Shown: piece by piece, positions 9,135 through 18,002 of the stretch
Layout of the letters: each line of letters starts with the position of its first letter
How positions within the stretch are numbered: the stretch's first letter is position 1
Position numbers and translations under genes: made by a program
NCBI GenBank assembly: GCA_005878385.1
Contig: VBMN01000037.1
Coordinates: 1-36,712 of the forward strand
DNA: 36,712 nucleotides
From: Methanobacteriota archaeon
GTDB taxonomy: Archaea > Thermoplasmatota > Thermoplasmata > RBG-16-68-12
Direction: 5' to 3'
The notes under the pieces: generated by a model
The model's database searches: none
What the model saw: only the letters and a program-made list of their open reading frames with translations
What the model was told of the DNA's origin: nothing

Positions 9135-10043
9135 ATGGTGGACCTCCGGACGGAAATCGCCGGCGTGGCCCTTCGGAACCCGACGATGCTTGCGTCCGGT
9201 TTTCTCGACGAGACAGGCGGTTCGATGGGCCGCGTATACCAAGCGGGCGCGGGCGCGGTCGTCACGAAGAGCGTAGGTCCGCAGCCGCGCGAAGGCTATC
9301 CGAACCCGACCATTGTCGAGCTCGACGCGGGCCTGCTGAACGCGGTCGGCCTACCCAACCCGGGCGTCATCGAATACGAGCACGAGGTCAAAAGGGCACA
9401 CGCTGCGGGCGCCGTCGTGATCGGCTCCGTGTTCGGGAAAGATGCCGAGGAGTACGCAGCCGTCGCGGCGAAGATGTCCACTTATGGCGTGAAGGCGATC
9501 GAGCTGAACCTGTCCTGCCCGCACGCGAAGGGCCTCGGCACCGAAATCGCCCAGGACGCCTCGGCGGTCCGGGACTTCACGCGCACGGTGAAGGACGTCG
9601 TCGACGTCCCCGTCTTCCCGAAGCTCTCGCCGAACGTCCAAGACATCGCCACGTTCGCGATCGCCGCCGAGGAAGGCGGGGCCGACGGCATCGTGGCCAT
9701 CAACACGCTCAAAGCGATGGCGATCACGCCGGAGCTGAAGATGCCGTCCCTCGCGAACAAGTACGGCGGGCTGAGCGGTCCCGCGATCCGTTCGATCGGC
9801 GTGCGCGCCGTGTACGACATCTGTGACAAGGTCCATATCCCCGTGATCGGCGTCGGCGGAATTGGATCAGGACGAGACGCGCTCGAGTACATCATGGCGG
9901 GCGCGTGCGCCGTGCAGATCGGGACCGCGATTCTTTCCCGCGGCCTAGGCGTCTTCAACGAGATCTCGAAGGAGATGGCTTTCCTCCTGGAGGAGGCCGG
10001 CTTCCACTCCGTGCCTGAGGCGATCGGGGTCGCCCATGCCTAG
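9135..10043 (+). CDS. pyrD: Dihydroorotate dehydrogenase, catalytic subunit
   Basis: RNPTMLASGFLDETG, KAIELNLSCPHAKGLG, VFPKLSPNV, IPVIGVGGIGSGRDALEYIMAGACAVQIGTA. Confidence 0.95.
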   Translation: MVDLRTEIAGVALRNPTMLASGFLDETGGSMGRVYQAGAGAVVTKSVGPQPREGYPNPTIVELDAGLLNAVGLPNPGVIEYEHEVKRAHAAGAVVIGSVFGKDAEEYAAVAAKMSTYGVKAIELNLSCPHAKGLGTEIAQDASAVRDFTRTVKDVVDVPVFPKLSPNVQDIATFAIAAEEGGADGIVAINTLKAMAITPELKMPSLANKYGGLSGPAIRSIGVRAVYDICDKVHIPVIGVGGIGSGRDALEYIMAGACAVQIGTAILSRGLGVFNEISKEMAFLLEEAGFHSVPEAIGVAHA

Positions 10044-10812
10044 GATTCAGGTCGTCCCCCTCCTGGAGATCGTCCGGGAGACGCCGACCACGATGACGTA
10101 TCGCTTCCGCGCGGACCTGGGCGGCCAGCCGGGCCAGTTCCTGATGGTCTGGATCCCTCGATACGACGAGCTTCCGATGGCCCTGTCGTACCTCGGCGCG
10201 GTGAAGGGCATCACGGTCCGCGACTACGGGGATGCGACCCACGCCCTCGCCGCCTTCACCGCCGGAGACCGAATCGGAGTCCGAGGGCCGTACGGGAACG
10301 TGTTTCGGCTCGAAGGCCAGTCCGTCCTCGCGGTCGGCGGCGGAAGCGGGATGGCCTCCATGATCGCCGCGATAGAGGCCTTCTCACAGCAAGGGGCCCG
10401 GGTCGTCACCGCGGCCGGAGCGAAGAACTCGGAGGAACTCCTGTTCGTGGAACGTGCGAACGCGGCGGGGGAGGTGCACATCGCGACCGACGACGGCTCC
10501 CGCGGTTTTCACGGGTTCGTCCCGGCCTTGGCGGACAAGCTCCTCGCGCGCGACACGTTCCAACAGGTGATCACGTGCGGGCCCGAGAAGATGATGTATG
10601 CGGTCGTGGACCTCGCCCGGAAGCGGGGCGTCCCGGTCCAGGCAAGCCTCGAACGGTACATGAAGTGCGGGATCGGCATCTGCGATGCGTGTGCCCTCGA
10701 CGACAAGCTCGTGTGCGTGGACGGTTCGATCTTCACCGGTGAGGAGCTCGCCGAGTCCGAGGACTTCGGCCATTTTCGCCGCGACAAGAGCGGTCGCCGC
10801 GTCCCCGCGTGA
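10036..10812 (+). CDS. pyrK: Dihydroorotate dehydrogenase electron transfer subunit
   Basis: Ferredoxin-reductase fold RGPYGNVFRL...AVGGGSGMASM, C-terminal 2Fe-2S ligands CGIGICDAC...C; overlaps pyrD by 8 bp. Confidence 0.92.
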   Translation: MPRIQVVPLLEIVRETPTTMTYRFRADLGGQPGQFLMVWIPRYDELPMALSYLGAVKGITVRDYGDATHALAAFTAGDRIGVRGPYGNVFRLEGQSVLAVGGGSGMASMIAAIEAFSQQGARVVTAAGAKNSEELLFVERANAAGEVHIATDDGSRGFHGFVPALADKLLARDTFQQVITCGPEKMMYAVVDLARKRGVPVQASLERYMKCGIGICDACALDDKLVCVDGSIFTGEELAESEDFGHFRRDKSGRRVPA

Positions 10813-10846
10813 GGCGACCGGCGACAAGGCTTAAGGCCGACGTGTG

Positions 10847-12505
10847 ATGGCCGCGTCGATGTCCGACGCGAAGGTCGAGGCGCTCGGGAAAGACGTCGTC
10901 GACTGGTATGTCCGGCAGAACCCGATCTTCGCCACGTACATCGGCATCCACGACCACGACTCCCTCCTGCCAAGGGGCACGTACGAAGCCGAGATTGAGG
11001 AATGCAAGCGGGTCAAGGAATTTCTCCGGAACCTGGAAGCGATTGATCGGAAGGGGCTTTCACCATCGAAGCGCGTGGACTATGGTGTCCTCCGAAACGC
11101 ATTCCGGCTGTGGATCTTCCAGTCCGAGGGGATCGGGATTTGGAGGTCGAAGCCCGCGGCCTCCGACACGGTCGGGGACAGTCTCTTCCCCTTGTTCATG
11201 CGGTCGTTCGCGCCCCTCGCCAAGCGGCTCGGGAGCATCACGGGGCGCCTCGAACGGTCCCCCGCCTACATCGAAGAGACGAAGGGCCGGATTCGGACGC
11301 CGGTGAGGGTGTGGTCCGAGATCGCCCTCGAGGCGACGGAGCGACTCCCCGGGTTCTTGCATGTCATCGAGGCAACAGGTAAGGAGACTCTCACGGGTCC
11401 GGAAGGGGCCCGCCTCCAGGAGGCCGTCGCGAAAACGGATGAAGCCCTCCAACGCCACGCGCGGTGGATCAGGCAGGACGTTCTCCCCCGGTCGAAGGAC
11501 ACGATCGGCATCGGAGCGGCGAAGTTCCGGAAGCTCGTCCGCCTTCGGGAACTCGGACTGACGGTCGAGGAGATCTACGCAATCGGCAAGAAGTATCTTC
11601 GCGAGAGCAAACGAGCCCTCGCCCTTCTCGCGAACGAAATCAAGCCCGGTGCATCGGTCGACGAGGCGAAGGAAATCGTGAAGTCGGACCATCCGCCGCG
11701 GTTCGAAGGGGCCCTCGAGTACACCGCGAAGGCGATGGCCGATGCGAAGCGCTTCATCACGGAGCATGACCTGGCGACGATCCCACCGAACGAAGAGCTC
11801 AACGTGATCGAGACGCCGTCGTACCTGCGACACGTGATCCCCTTTGCCGCATACAACGCCCCTGCCCGGTTCGAGATCCGCAAACAAGGATTCTACATGG
11901 TGACACCGGCCGAGGACAAGCCGGAGATGCTGCGCGAGCACTCGTACCCGGGGACGCGGAACACGGCCGTCCACGAGGGGTATCCAGGTCACCACCTCCA
12001 GCTCACGTGCGCCAGCCTGAATCCGTCTTACGCGCGCATCTTCGGCGATGCGGTCGAGACGGTGGAGGGGTGGGCCCACTACTGCGAGGACATGATGAAG
12101 GAGGCGGGCTTCAGCCCCGACCCGAAGACGAAGTTTGTGCAGATGACGGACCAGATCTGGCGGGCGTGCCGCATCATCATCGACGTGGACTTGCACAGTG
12201 GCAAGATGGGCTTCGACGAGGCGGTCGACTTCCTCGTCCGCGAGTCGGGGATGGAGCGACCGGGAGCGATCGCGGAGGTGAAGCGCTACACCTACAACCC
12301 GGCATACCAGCTCTCGTACCTGATCGGCAAGCATCTCATCGTGCAACTTCGGAAGGACGTGAAAAAGGGCCTTGCGAAGAAGTTCTCGGAGAAGCTCTTT
12401 CACGACACGATCCTGTACGCGGGCTCCTTGCCGATGAAGTATGTCCGCGAGATCTTCGAGTACAAGATGAAGGAACTCAGGAGCTTGTCGAAAGCGGGCC
12501 TGTGA
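10847..12505 (+). CDS. DUF885 family protein (putative zinc peptidase)
   Basis: NTAVHEGYPGHHLQLT motif, ...ETVEGWAHYCEDMMKEAGF, C-terminal NPAYQLSYLIGKHLI; alternative start ATG 10859. Confidence 0.88.
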   Translation: MAASMSDAKVEALGKDVVDWYVRQNPIFATYIGIHDHDSLLPRGTYEAEIEECKRVKEFLRNLEAIDRKGLSPSKRVDYGVLRNAFRLWIFQSEGIGIWRSKPAASDTVGDSLFPLFMRSFAPLAKRLGSITGRLERSPAYIEETKGRIRTPVRVWSEIALEATERLPGFLHVIEATGKETLTGPEGARLQEAVAKTDEALQRHARWIRQDVLPRSKDTIGIGAAKFRKLVRLRELGLTVEEIYAIGKKYLRESKRALALLANEIKPGASVDEAKEIVKSDHPPRFEGALEYTAKAMADAKRFITEHDLATIPPNEELNVIETPSYLRHVIPFAAYNAPARFEIRKQGFYMVTPAEDKPEMLREHSYPGTRNTAVHEGYPGHHLQLTCASLNPSYARIFGDAVETVEGWAHYCEDMMKEAGFSPDPKTKFVQMTDQIWRACRIIIDVDLHSGKMGFDEAVDFLVRESGMERPGAIAEVKRYTYNPAYQLSYLIGKHLIVQLRKDVKKGLAKKFSEKLFHDTILYAGSLPMKYVREIFEYKMKELRSLSKAGL

Positions 12506-12590
12506 CGACTTCCTGCCGGGGATGCGACGGAAGATTTCGATACCTTGATATCCGGCATCCTACATCGCACGCGCCGGAGTGCGTGAACGG

Positions 12591-13184
12591 ATGAAGGATG
12601 TGAACGCGATCGCGAAGAAGGCCCTGGACTACAAAGAGAAGGGCCTCTCCGAGAAGGAGATCGCGGACGAACTCCACCTGTCACCAGAAACCGTCACCTG
12701 GCTCCTCACCCGGGGCGTGAAAGGCGGGGAGCCGCCCAAGGACGTGAAGATCGGGTGGCGGTCGATCGGCGTCTACGGAAACCGGATCGGGTTCATGGCC
12801 GCGGCGATGTCCGACATCGCCCTTGAGGAGATGGAGAAACGCCAGATGGACGCCGATGCCGTGATCGGAGTCGCTATCAACGGGATTCCACTCGCCGCGC
12901 TCATCAGCGAGGAGCTCGGGAAGGAGCTCATCATCTATCGTCCCAGCCAGGAACGACACGGCAAGGGCGGCGCGTTCTCCTCGAACTATGCGTCGCCACA
13001 AGGAAAGAAAGCGCTCATCGTGGACGACGTGGTGTCGACGGGCGATACGATCAAGGCCGCGATATCGGATGTCCACGAACTGGGTGGAACCATCGTGCTC
13101 GCCGTCGTCCTGGTGAACAAGACGGCCCACGACGAACTCGCGGGTGTCCCGTTGCGCGCGCTCATCCGTGCGCGCTCCATCTGA
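12591..13184 (+). CDS. HTH-PRTase fusion, GfcR/orotate phosphoribosyltransferase-like regulator
   Basis: N-terminal HTH (GLSEKEIADELHLSPETVTWLL) plus PRPP motif ALIVDDVVSTGDTIKAA. Confidence 0.82.
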   Translation: MKDVNAIAKKALDYKEKGLSEKEIADELHLSPETVTWLLTRGVKGGEPPKDVKIGWRSIGVYGNRIGFMAAAMSDIALEEMEKRQMDADAVIGVAINGIPLAALISEELGKELIIYRPSQERHGKGGAFSSNYASPQGKKALIVDDVVSTGDTIKAAISDVHELGGTIVLAVVLVNKTAHDELAGVPLRALIRARSI

Positions 13185-14835
13185 ACCGCACAAAGCTTTA
13201 GCCCTTCACCCCGTTCCGAGCCGCGGGTTAGACGCACTGACCCATTGGTACGATGAGCTTCTCCCGGAGGCCAACGCCTACGTCGGCGAGAAGCGGGACA
13301 TCGTCGTGAACGCAGGTCTGAGCGTCAGCGGACTCCAACACGTCGGTCGGCTCCGGGGAGAGATCACCCTGTCTCAGCTCCTGACGCGGAGCCTCGAGGA
13401 GGAAGGCCGACGGGCGCTCCAGAGCCTGGTCCTCTACACGCAAGATGAGTGGAAGGGGACGGAGGGTCAAATCGGCCAGTTCACGAAGGAGGACGGGAAG
13501 CAGTATGTCGGCCGCCGTCTCATCGATGTCCCCGATCCGATCGGATGCCACGGCAACTGGGTGGACCATTACTGGGAAGATTTCGGCGGCGTGCTCGATC
13601 GTTTCGCCTCAGGCATCCGGATCGTCACGACGACCGAGACGTATCGAAATCCGGAGATGCAGGCCCTCGTGCGAGACCTCGCCTCCCGCGCGGAAGAAGT
13701 CCGCACGCTCGTGAACCGGTACCGGGCCCGCCATCCGTACCCTCCAGAATGGATCCCCTTCGAGGCGTTCTGCGAAGAGTGCCACACGATCGGGGCGAAG
13801 ACCACCGCGATCGAAGGGATGAACGCCTCCTATCGATGCGAACGCTGCGGCCACGTGGGCCGCTCGTCGATCGAGAAGGGCAAGCTGAACTGGCGGCTGG
13901 AGTGGCCCGCGCTCTGGAAGGTCTACCGCGTCGACATCGAGCCCTTTGGCAAGGACCATGCCACCCCCGGCGGCTCGCGGGATTCTTGCAAGGAGATCGC
14001 CGAATCGATCATGCACTTCCGAGCACCGATGGGCATCCCCTACGAGTGGGTCGGGATCTCGGACCGCGGCAAGGACCTCGGGGACATGGGCTCCTCCGAC
14101 TTCCTTGGCTTTTCCCCCGTCCAATGGGTCGAGGTGGCGGATCCGGAAGTGCTTCGATACATCTACGTGTACAATCCGATTTTCCGGCGCGTCGTCCTCG
14201 ATCTGTACCGCGTGGATACGTACCACGATGTGTACGATCGCGCGGAGGACCTGTTCTACTCGGACGACCGGGAAGGGGACGAGGAGGAACAAGCCAGGTC
14301 GTACGAACTCGCGCAACTTTCCTCTCCGCCGAAGACGAAGCCGTTCGCCCTGTCGTATCGCCACGCCGCGTTCCTCTCTCAGATCAGCCCCGACGCGGAC
14401 CGCGTGGCGTGGTGCATCAAGCGGCTCCGGGAGACCGGGATTCTCACGTCCCCTCCGACGGAGATCGACCGCGCACGGATCTCGCGGCGACTCGACCAGT
14501 CCCGCGCCTGGGTGGAGAAGTATGCGACGGAGAACCGAGTGAAACTCTTGGAGGAGCTTCGTGCCGATGTGGTCTCCCAGCTCGAGTCGCGGGACCGCGA
14601 AGCCCTTCGGATGTTCGCGGCGCGAGCCGCCCCGCTCCGGTGGACGGAGGAGGCGATCAAGGAATCGATGGTCTCCCTGACGAAGGGCGGATCGCTCCCC
14701 GTCGACACGAACCGATTCTTCCGAGACCTCTATTGGGTGTTGCTCGGGTCGGAACGCGGCCCCCGCGCCGCGCCCTTTCTCGCCGTCCTCGAGAAGGATT
14801 GGGTACTCCGGCGACTCAAGGAAGCGGCCCAGTGA
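13168..14835 (+). CDS. lysS: Lysyl-tRNA synthetase, class I (start uncertain)
   Basis: THWYDELLPEANAY, HIGH-like SGLQHVGRLRGE, KMSKS-like region DMGSSDFLGFSP; zinc-binding CEECHT...CERCGHVGR; canonical starts (GTG 13144/13168) overlap the upstream gene. Confidence 0.88.
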   Translation: MRAPSEPHKALALHPVPSRGLDALTHWYDELLPEANAYVGEKRDIVVNAGLSVSGLQHVGRLRGEITLSQLLTRSLEEEGRRALQSLVLYTQDEWKGTEGQIGQFTKEDGKQYVGRRLIDVPDPIGCHGNWVDHYWEDFGGVLDRFASGIRIVTTTETYRNPEMQALVRDLASRAEEVRTLVNRYRARHPYPPEWIPFEAFCEECHTIGAKTTAIEGMNASYRCERCGHVGRSSIEKGKLNWRLEWPALWKVYRVDIEPFGKDHATPGGSRDSCKEIAESIMHFRAPMGIPYEWVGISDRGKDLGDMGSSDFLGFSPVQWVEVADPEVLRYIYVYNPIFRRVVLDLYRVDTYHDVYDRAEDLFYSDDREGDEEEQARSYELAQLSSPPKTKPFALSYRHAAFLSQISPDADRVAWCIKRLRETGILTSPPTEIDRARISRRLDQSRAWVEKYATENRVKLLEELRADVVSQLESRDREALRMFAARAAPLRWTEEAIKESMVSLTKGGSLPVDTNRFFRDLYWVLLGSERGPRAAPFLAVLEKDWVLRRLKEAAQ

Positions 14836-14874
14836 GAAAACTCAAAATACGTCCTCCCCGTTGAATCGCATCGC

Positions 14875-15000
14875 AGCCCCGTGGTCTAGCGGCCAATCGT
14901 GACCGCGATGCGGTCGCGGGCCAGTGATTCGAGGCTCTGGATCGACCCGAAACGGTCGAAGGGAGACCTCGCGACGGCAGTTCGAATCTGCCCGGGGCTA
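14875..15000 (+). tRNA. tRNA-Gln (anticodon CTG) containing two introns (14897-14924 and 14941-14965)
   Basis: Spliced form AGCCCCGTGGTCTAGCGGCCAATGATTCGAGGCTCTGGACCTCGCGACGGCAGTTCGAATCTGCCCGGGGCTA folds as a complete 73-nt cloverleaf; both introns form bulge-helix-bulge motifs with two 3-nt bulges and a 4-bp central helix. Confidence 0.92.
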
Positions 15001-15032
15001 TCTCTCAATTGAGGGCCAACTCGGAAGCGCGA

Positions 15033-15167
15033 CCCGGTCCGCTCGGTGAGATGGACCTCGAAGGGTCCTCCGAGTGCCTCGCGAAAGGCGGGTTCCTGTT
15101 CGCGCCTCCGACGTCGCGTCCGGCCGCCCCCCCATGTTGGGTTCACGATGAATACGATGTCAGCCAC
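15033..15167 (-). pseudogene. N-terminal remnant of diacylglycerol kinase-family lipid kinase
   Basis: GTG 15167: VADIVFIVNPTWGGGRTRRRRREQEPAFREALGGPFEVHLTERTGS matches the DAGK N-terminal pattern (NPTSGxGRARR...VHLTE); similarity stops before tRNA-Gln; 8-bp overlap with glpD stop. Confidence 0.65.
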
Positions 15168-16773
15168 CAGGGTCCACCCGGAACGCGCGATGTTCTGCCA
15201 CGAGCGCCCGATACGCTTCGACCTCCCGCGCCGTGCGCTCCGCATTCCATCCCAGCGCCTTCGCCATCCTCGAGGCGACATCTGGGGCGACCTCGATCGC
15301 TTGATTCTGCGTTTCGTAGAAGAGCCCAAGCCTCCGGACGAGGACATCCGTCAACGTGAGGGCCATCTCCTCGTGGACCGCGATGTCGACCTCCGCCCAC
15401 ACATGAGGCCGTCCCTCGACGATCGGTTCTCGGGCCGATGGGGCGTCCAGATAACGGGCCACTTGGTCCGGCGCGTAGCGGCCCTGAAGATCGAGGGCCG
15501 TCGGTTCGTCGACGCCGAGGGCGAGAAATTCTTCAAGGGGTCGGACGGGAGGGCCGAACGCACTTTCCGACGGCGGGTGCCGTGGTCTCTCCCCGAGCCG
15601 GATTTCCACCATGTCGACCACCGCCTCGGCCATCGCCCGGTGGGTGGTGAACTTGCCCCCCGCGACGGAGATGAGCCCGTCCGCATCAAGGAACAATTCG
15701 TGCTCGCGGGAAATGTCCGATTCCGACCGATCGTCCTTGCCACGACGCAGGAGCGGCCGGAGACCCGCATAGGCGCTCACGACGTCATCCGGGCCCACAT
15801 GCGCGTCCGGGAACGCATCATTCGTTGCCTCCAACAAGTACGCGACATCACCTGCGTCCGGTGTCACCCGGTCCAGGTCCCCGCGAAAGTCGGTGTCCGT
15901 GGTCCCGACGAGGGTGAGGTCGTTCCAGGGAAGGACGAAGACGAGGCGTCCGTCGCGTTTCGTCGTAAGGGCCAGGGCATGGCGGTTCCCCACCTTGGCT
16001 CGGGGAAGGAAGAGGTGGGTCCCTTTGGTGGCGCGGATCGTTGGGAACGGCCTCGGGCCGCGCAACCGATCGAGCCACACCCCGGTCGCATTCACGACGA
16101 CCCTCGCGCGTACCTCCAGGGCGGAATCGTTCATGCGATCGTGAAGCCGAGCGCCGACGACCCGGTCATCCTCCCGGATGAGCTCGGTCACCTCCTGGTA
16201 ATTCGCGACTTCGGCGCCTTCGCGGACCGCTTGTTGGACGATGGCGAGGACGAATCGTGCGTCGTCCGCCCAAGCGTCGTAATACATGCCGGCCCCAGCA
16301 AGATCCGCTCGAGAGAGTCGAGGTTCCCTCTCCGATGCGGCATCCGGTCGAAGCCAAACGCGCCGCGGGAGCGTCTTCTTCGAAAGGACGTCGTAGAGGA
16401 ACAGGCCGAATCGGAGCAGGAGGGGCCTTGGACCGCGGCCCTTGTAGGCGGGGATCACGAACGGCAGAGGATGAACGAGGCCCGGAGCTGTTTCGAGGAG
16501 GCGGTCCCTCTCACGGACCGCCAGACGGACGAGTCCGACTTTGTAATTTTGGAGGTATCGGAGCCCTCCGTGGATCAAGCGAGATGTCTTGCCACTCGTA
16601 CCGCTCGCGAAGTCTCCGCGATCAATGAGGGCCGTAAGGAAGCCCCTGCGCGTCGCGTCTCGCGCGATCCCGGCGCCCACGATGCCACCGCCGATGACGA
16701 GGACGTCGAACAGGTCCCGCCTCATCCGAGCGAGACTCGCGGTCCGGGTACGAGCGGAGAACTCCTCCATCAC
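15160..16773 (-). CDS. glpD: FAD-dependent glycerol-3-phosphate dehydrogenase (GlpD/GlpA family)
   Basis: DVLVIGGGIVGAGIARDATRRGFLTALIDRGDFASGTSGKTSRLIHGGLRYLQ; KGTHLFLPR; TTDTDFRGDLDRV; ISVAGGKFTTHRAMAE. Confidence 0.93.
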   Translation of the reverse strand: MMEEFSARTRTASLARMRRDLFDVLVIGGGIVGAGIARDATRRGFLTALIDRGDFASGTSGKTSRLIHGGLRYLQNYKVGLVRLAVRERDRLLETAPGLVHPLPFVIPAYKGRGPRPLLLRFGLFLYDVLSKKTLPRRVWLRPDAASEREPRLSRADLAGAGMYYDAWADDARFVLAIVQQAVREGAEVANYQEVTELIREDDRVVGARLHDRMNDSALEVRARVVVNATGVWLDRLRGPRPFPTIRATKGTHLFLPRAKVGNRHALALTTKRDGRLVFVLPWNDLTLVGTTDTDFRGDLDRVTPDAGDVAYLLEATNDAFPDAHVGPDDVVSAYAGLRPLLRRGKDDRSESDISREHELFLDADGLISVAGGKFTTHRAMAEAVVDMVEIRLGERPRHPPSESAFGPPVRPLEEFLALGVDEPTALDLQGRYAPDQVARYLDAPSAREPIVEGRPHVWAEVDIAVHEEMALTLTDVLVRRLGLFYETQNQAIEVAPDVASRMAKALGWNAERTAREVEAYRALVAEHRAFRVDPGG

Positions 16774-16958
16774 GTCGTCCCGTCCATCAGCTTCCCCAGT
16801 GGAACTGCAATGTCTTCGAATCGGGCGACCTCACGACGGGTCAGGGTTGCAAGGTGCAGGCGTTGACGGACGAATTCCGCGAGGGCGGGGCGGCTCTCGA
16901 GAGATTCGACCTTGTCCTCCCTTCCCCAGACCCACCACTTGACGGGTCCCGCTCCCAC
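16770..16958 (-). CDS. Small hypothetical protein translationally coupled to glpD (start uncertain)
   Basis: ORF ends FEDIAVPLGKLMDGTT* with TGATG overlap onto the glpD start; composition protein-like, no family recognised. Confidence 0.35.
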   Translation of the reverse strand: MGAGPVKWWVWGREDKVESLESRPALAEFVRQRLHLATLTRREVARFEDIAVPLGKLMDGTT

Positions 16959-17107
16959 ATGCTCGACGAAACCGGTCCCGTGATAAAGACGTTGCCGGAC
17001 GTTCCCTCGGGTTCATTCGCGAGGACCGGAACCGAATCGTCCCGGCAGCCGGCCATTCAGCAAAGAATTATAGACGCGCGCCTCTTGCGCTCGGGACAAG
17101 GATAGGG

Positions 17108-18000
17108 ATGATCGAGCGCGAGGAGATCGTGGAGGTCCTCGAGTCCTACGATCCTTCAAAGATCCGCATCGCGACGATCGGTTCGCACTCGGCCTTGGAC
17201 GTCTGCGACGGCGCGATCGAAGAAGGCTTCCAGACCCTTGTGTTGAGGAGCGGGAGTTCGAGCGCAGCTACTATTGGATCCTCGAGCAGGCGAAACTCCC
17301 GACGCCGGAGAAGATCGAGCGGCCGCGGGACATCGACGGGCTGGTGATCGTCAAGCTGCCTCACAAGGTGAAGAAGCTCGAGCGGGGGTTCTTCACGGCC
17401 GCGAGCTATCCGGAGTTCCGAGAGAAATCCGAGGCCCTCTTGAAGCAAGGTGTGATCTCGAAGGAGTACTTGGCGAAAGCACGCATCGAACGATACATCA
17501 TCGGTCCGATCTTCAACTTCGATTTCTTTTACTCGCCCATCGAGGAAGAGGGGGAGAAGCTGGAATTGCTCGGCATCGATTGGCGCTTTGAGACGTCTCT
17601 CGACGGCCACGTGCGCCTGCCGGCGGAACAGCAGAAAACGCTGAACGACGCACAACGCATCCCGGAGTATGTGGTCGTGGGGCACAACGCGGCCACGCTG
17701 CGGGAATCGAGCTTGGCGGACGTGTTCGAGATTGCGGAGAAATATGTGAAGGCGACGCAGCGGCACTTCCCACCCGGGATCATCGGCCCCTTCACGCTCC
17801 AGACCGCGGTCGATAAGGACCTGCAATTCTGGGTGTACGACGTCTCGCCCCGGATCGGCGGCGGCACGAACGTCCACATGTCCGTCGGCCATCCATACGG
17901 GAATTCGCTTTGGCGGCGCCCCATGAGCACGGGCCGTCGGAGCGCGATGGAGATTCGTCGCGGCGTGGACACGGGACGACTCGGCGAACTCGTCACGTGA
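17108..18000 (+). pseudogene. purP: 5-formaminoimidazole-4-carboxamide ribonucleotide synthetase (PurP), internally deleted and frameshifted
   Basis: 17108-~17243 encodes MIEREEIVEVLESYDPSKIRIATIGSHSALDVCDGAIEEGFQTLVL; from ~17243 a different frame encodes VEEREFERSYYWILEQAKLPTPEKIERPRDIDGLVIVKLPHKVKKLERGFF...; about 75 residues of the expected N-terminal domain are absent. Confidence 0.85.
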
Positions 18001-18002
18001 GC

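Noticed and set aside
11060-12403. 447-aa minus-strand ORF opposite the DUF885 gene
   Set aside because: Same shadow-ORF pattern; the plus-strand DUF885 motifs are convincing.
14901-14918. The GACCGC-gat-GCGGTC hairpin near tRNA-Gln as a tRNA anticodon stem or terminator
   Set aside because: It is explained better as the intron-internal stem of the first BHB intron; using it as anticodon stem gives no U33.
14886-15347. 153-aa minus-strand ORF crossing tRNA-Gln
   Set aside because: Only its central section has DAGK-like sequence; the ends translate antisense tRNA and antisense glpD, so it is not a single gene.
15046-16866. 606-aa plus-strand ORF opposite glpD
   Set aside because: Low-complexity R/E/P-rich translation; minus strand encodes an unmistakable GlpD.
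16841-17056. 71-aa minus-strand ORF MAGCRDDSVPVLANEP... that could be joined by frameshift to the small ORF upstream of glpD
   Set aside because: No clear family or shared motif to prove a frameshift; start of the coupled ORF left as uncertain instead.
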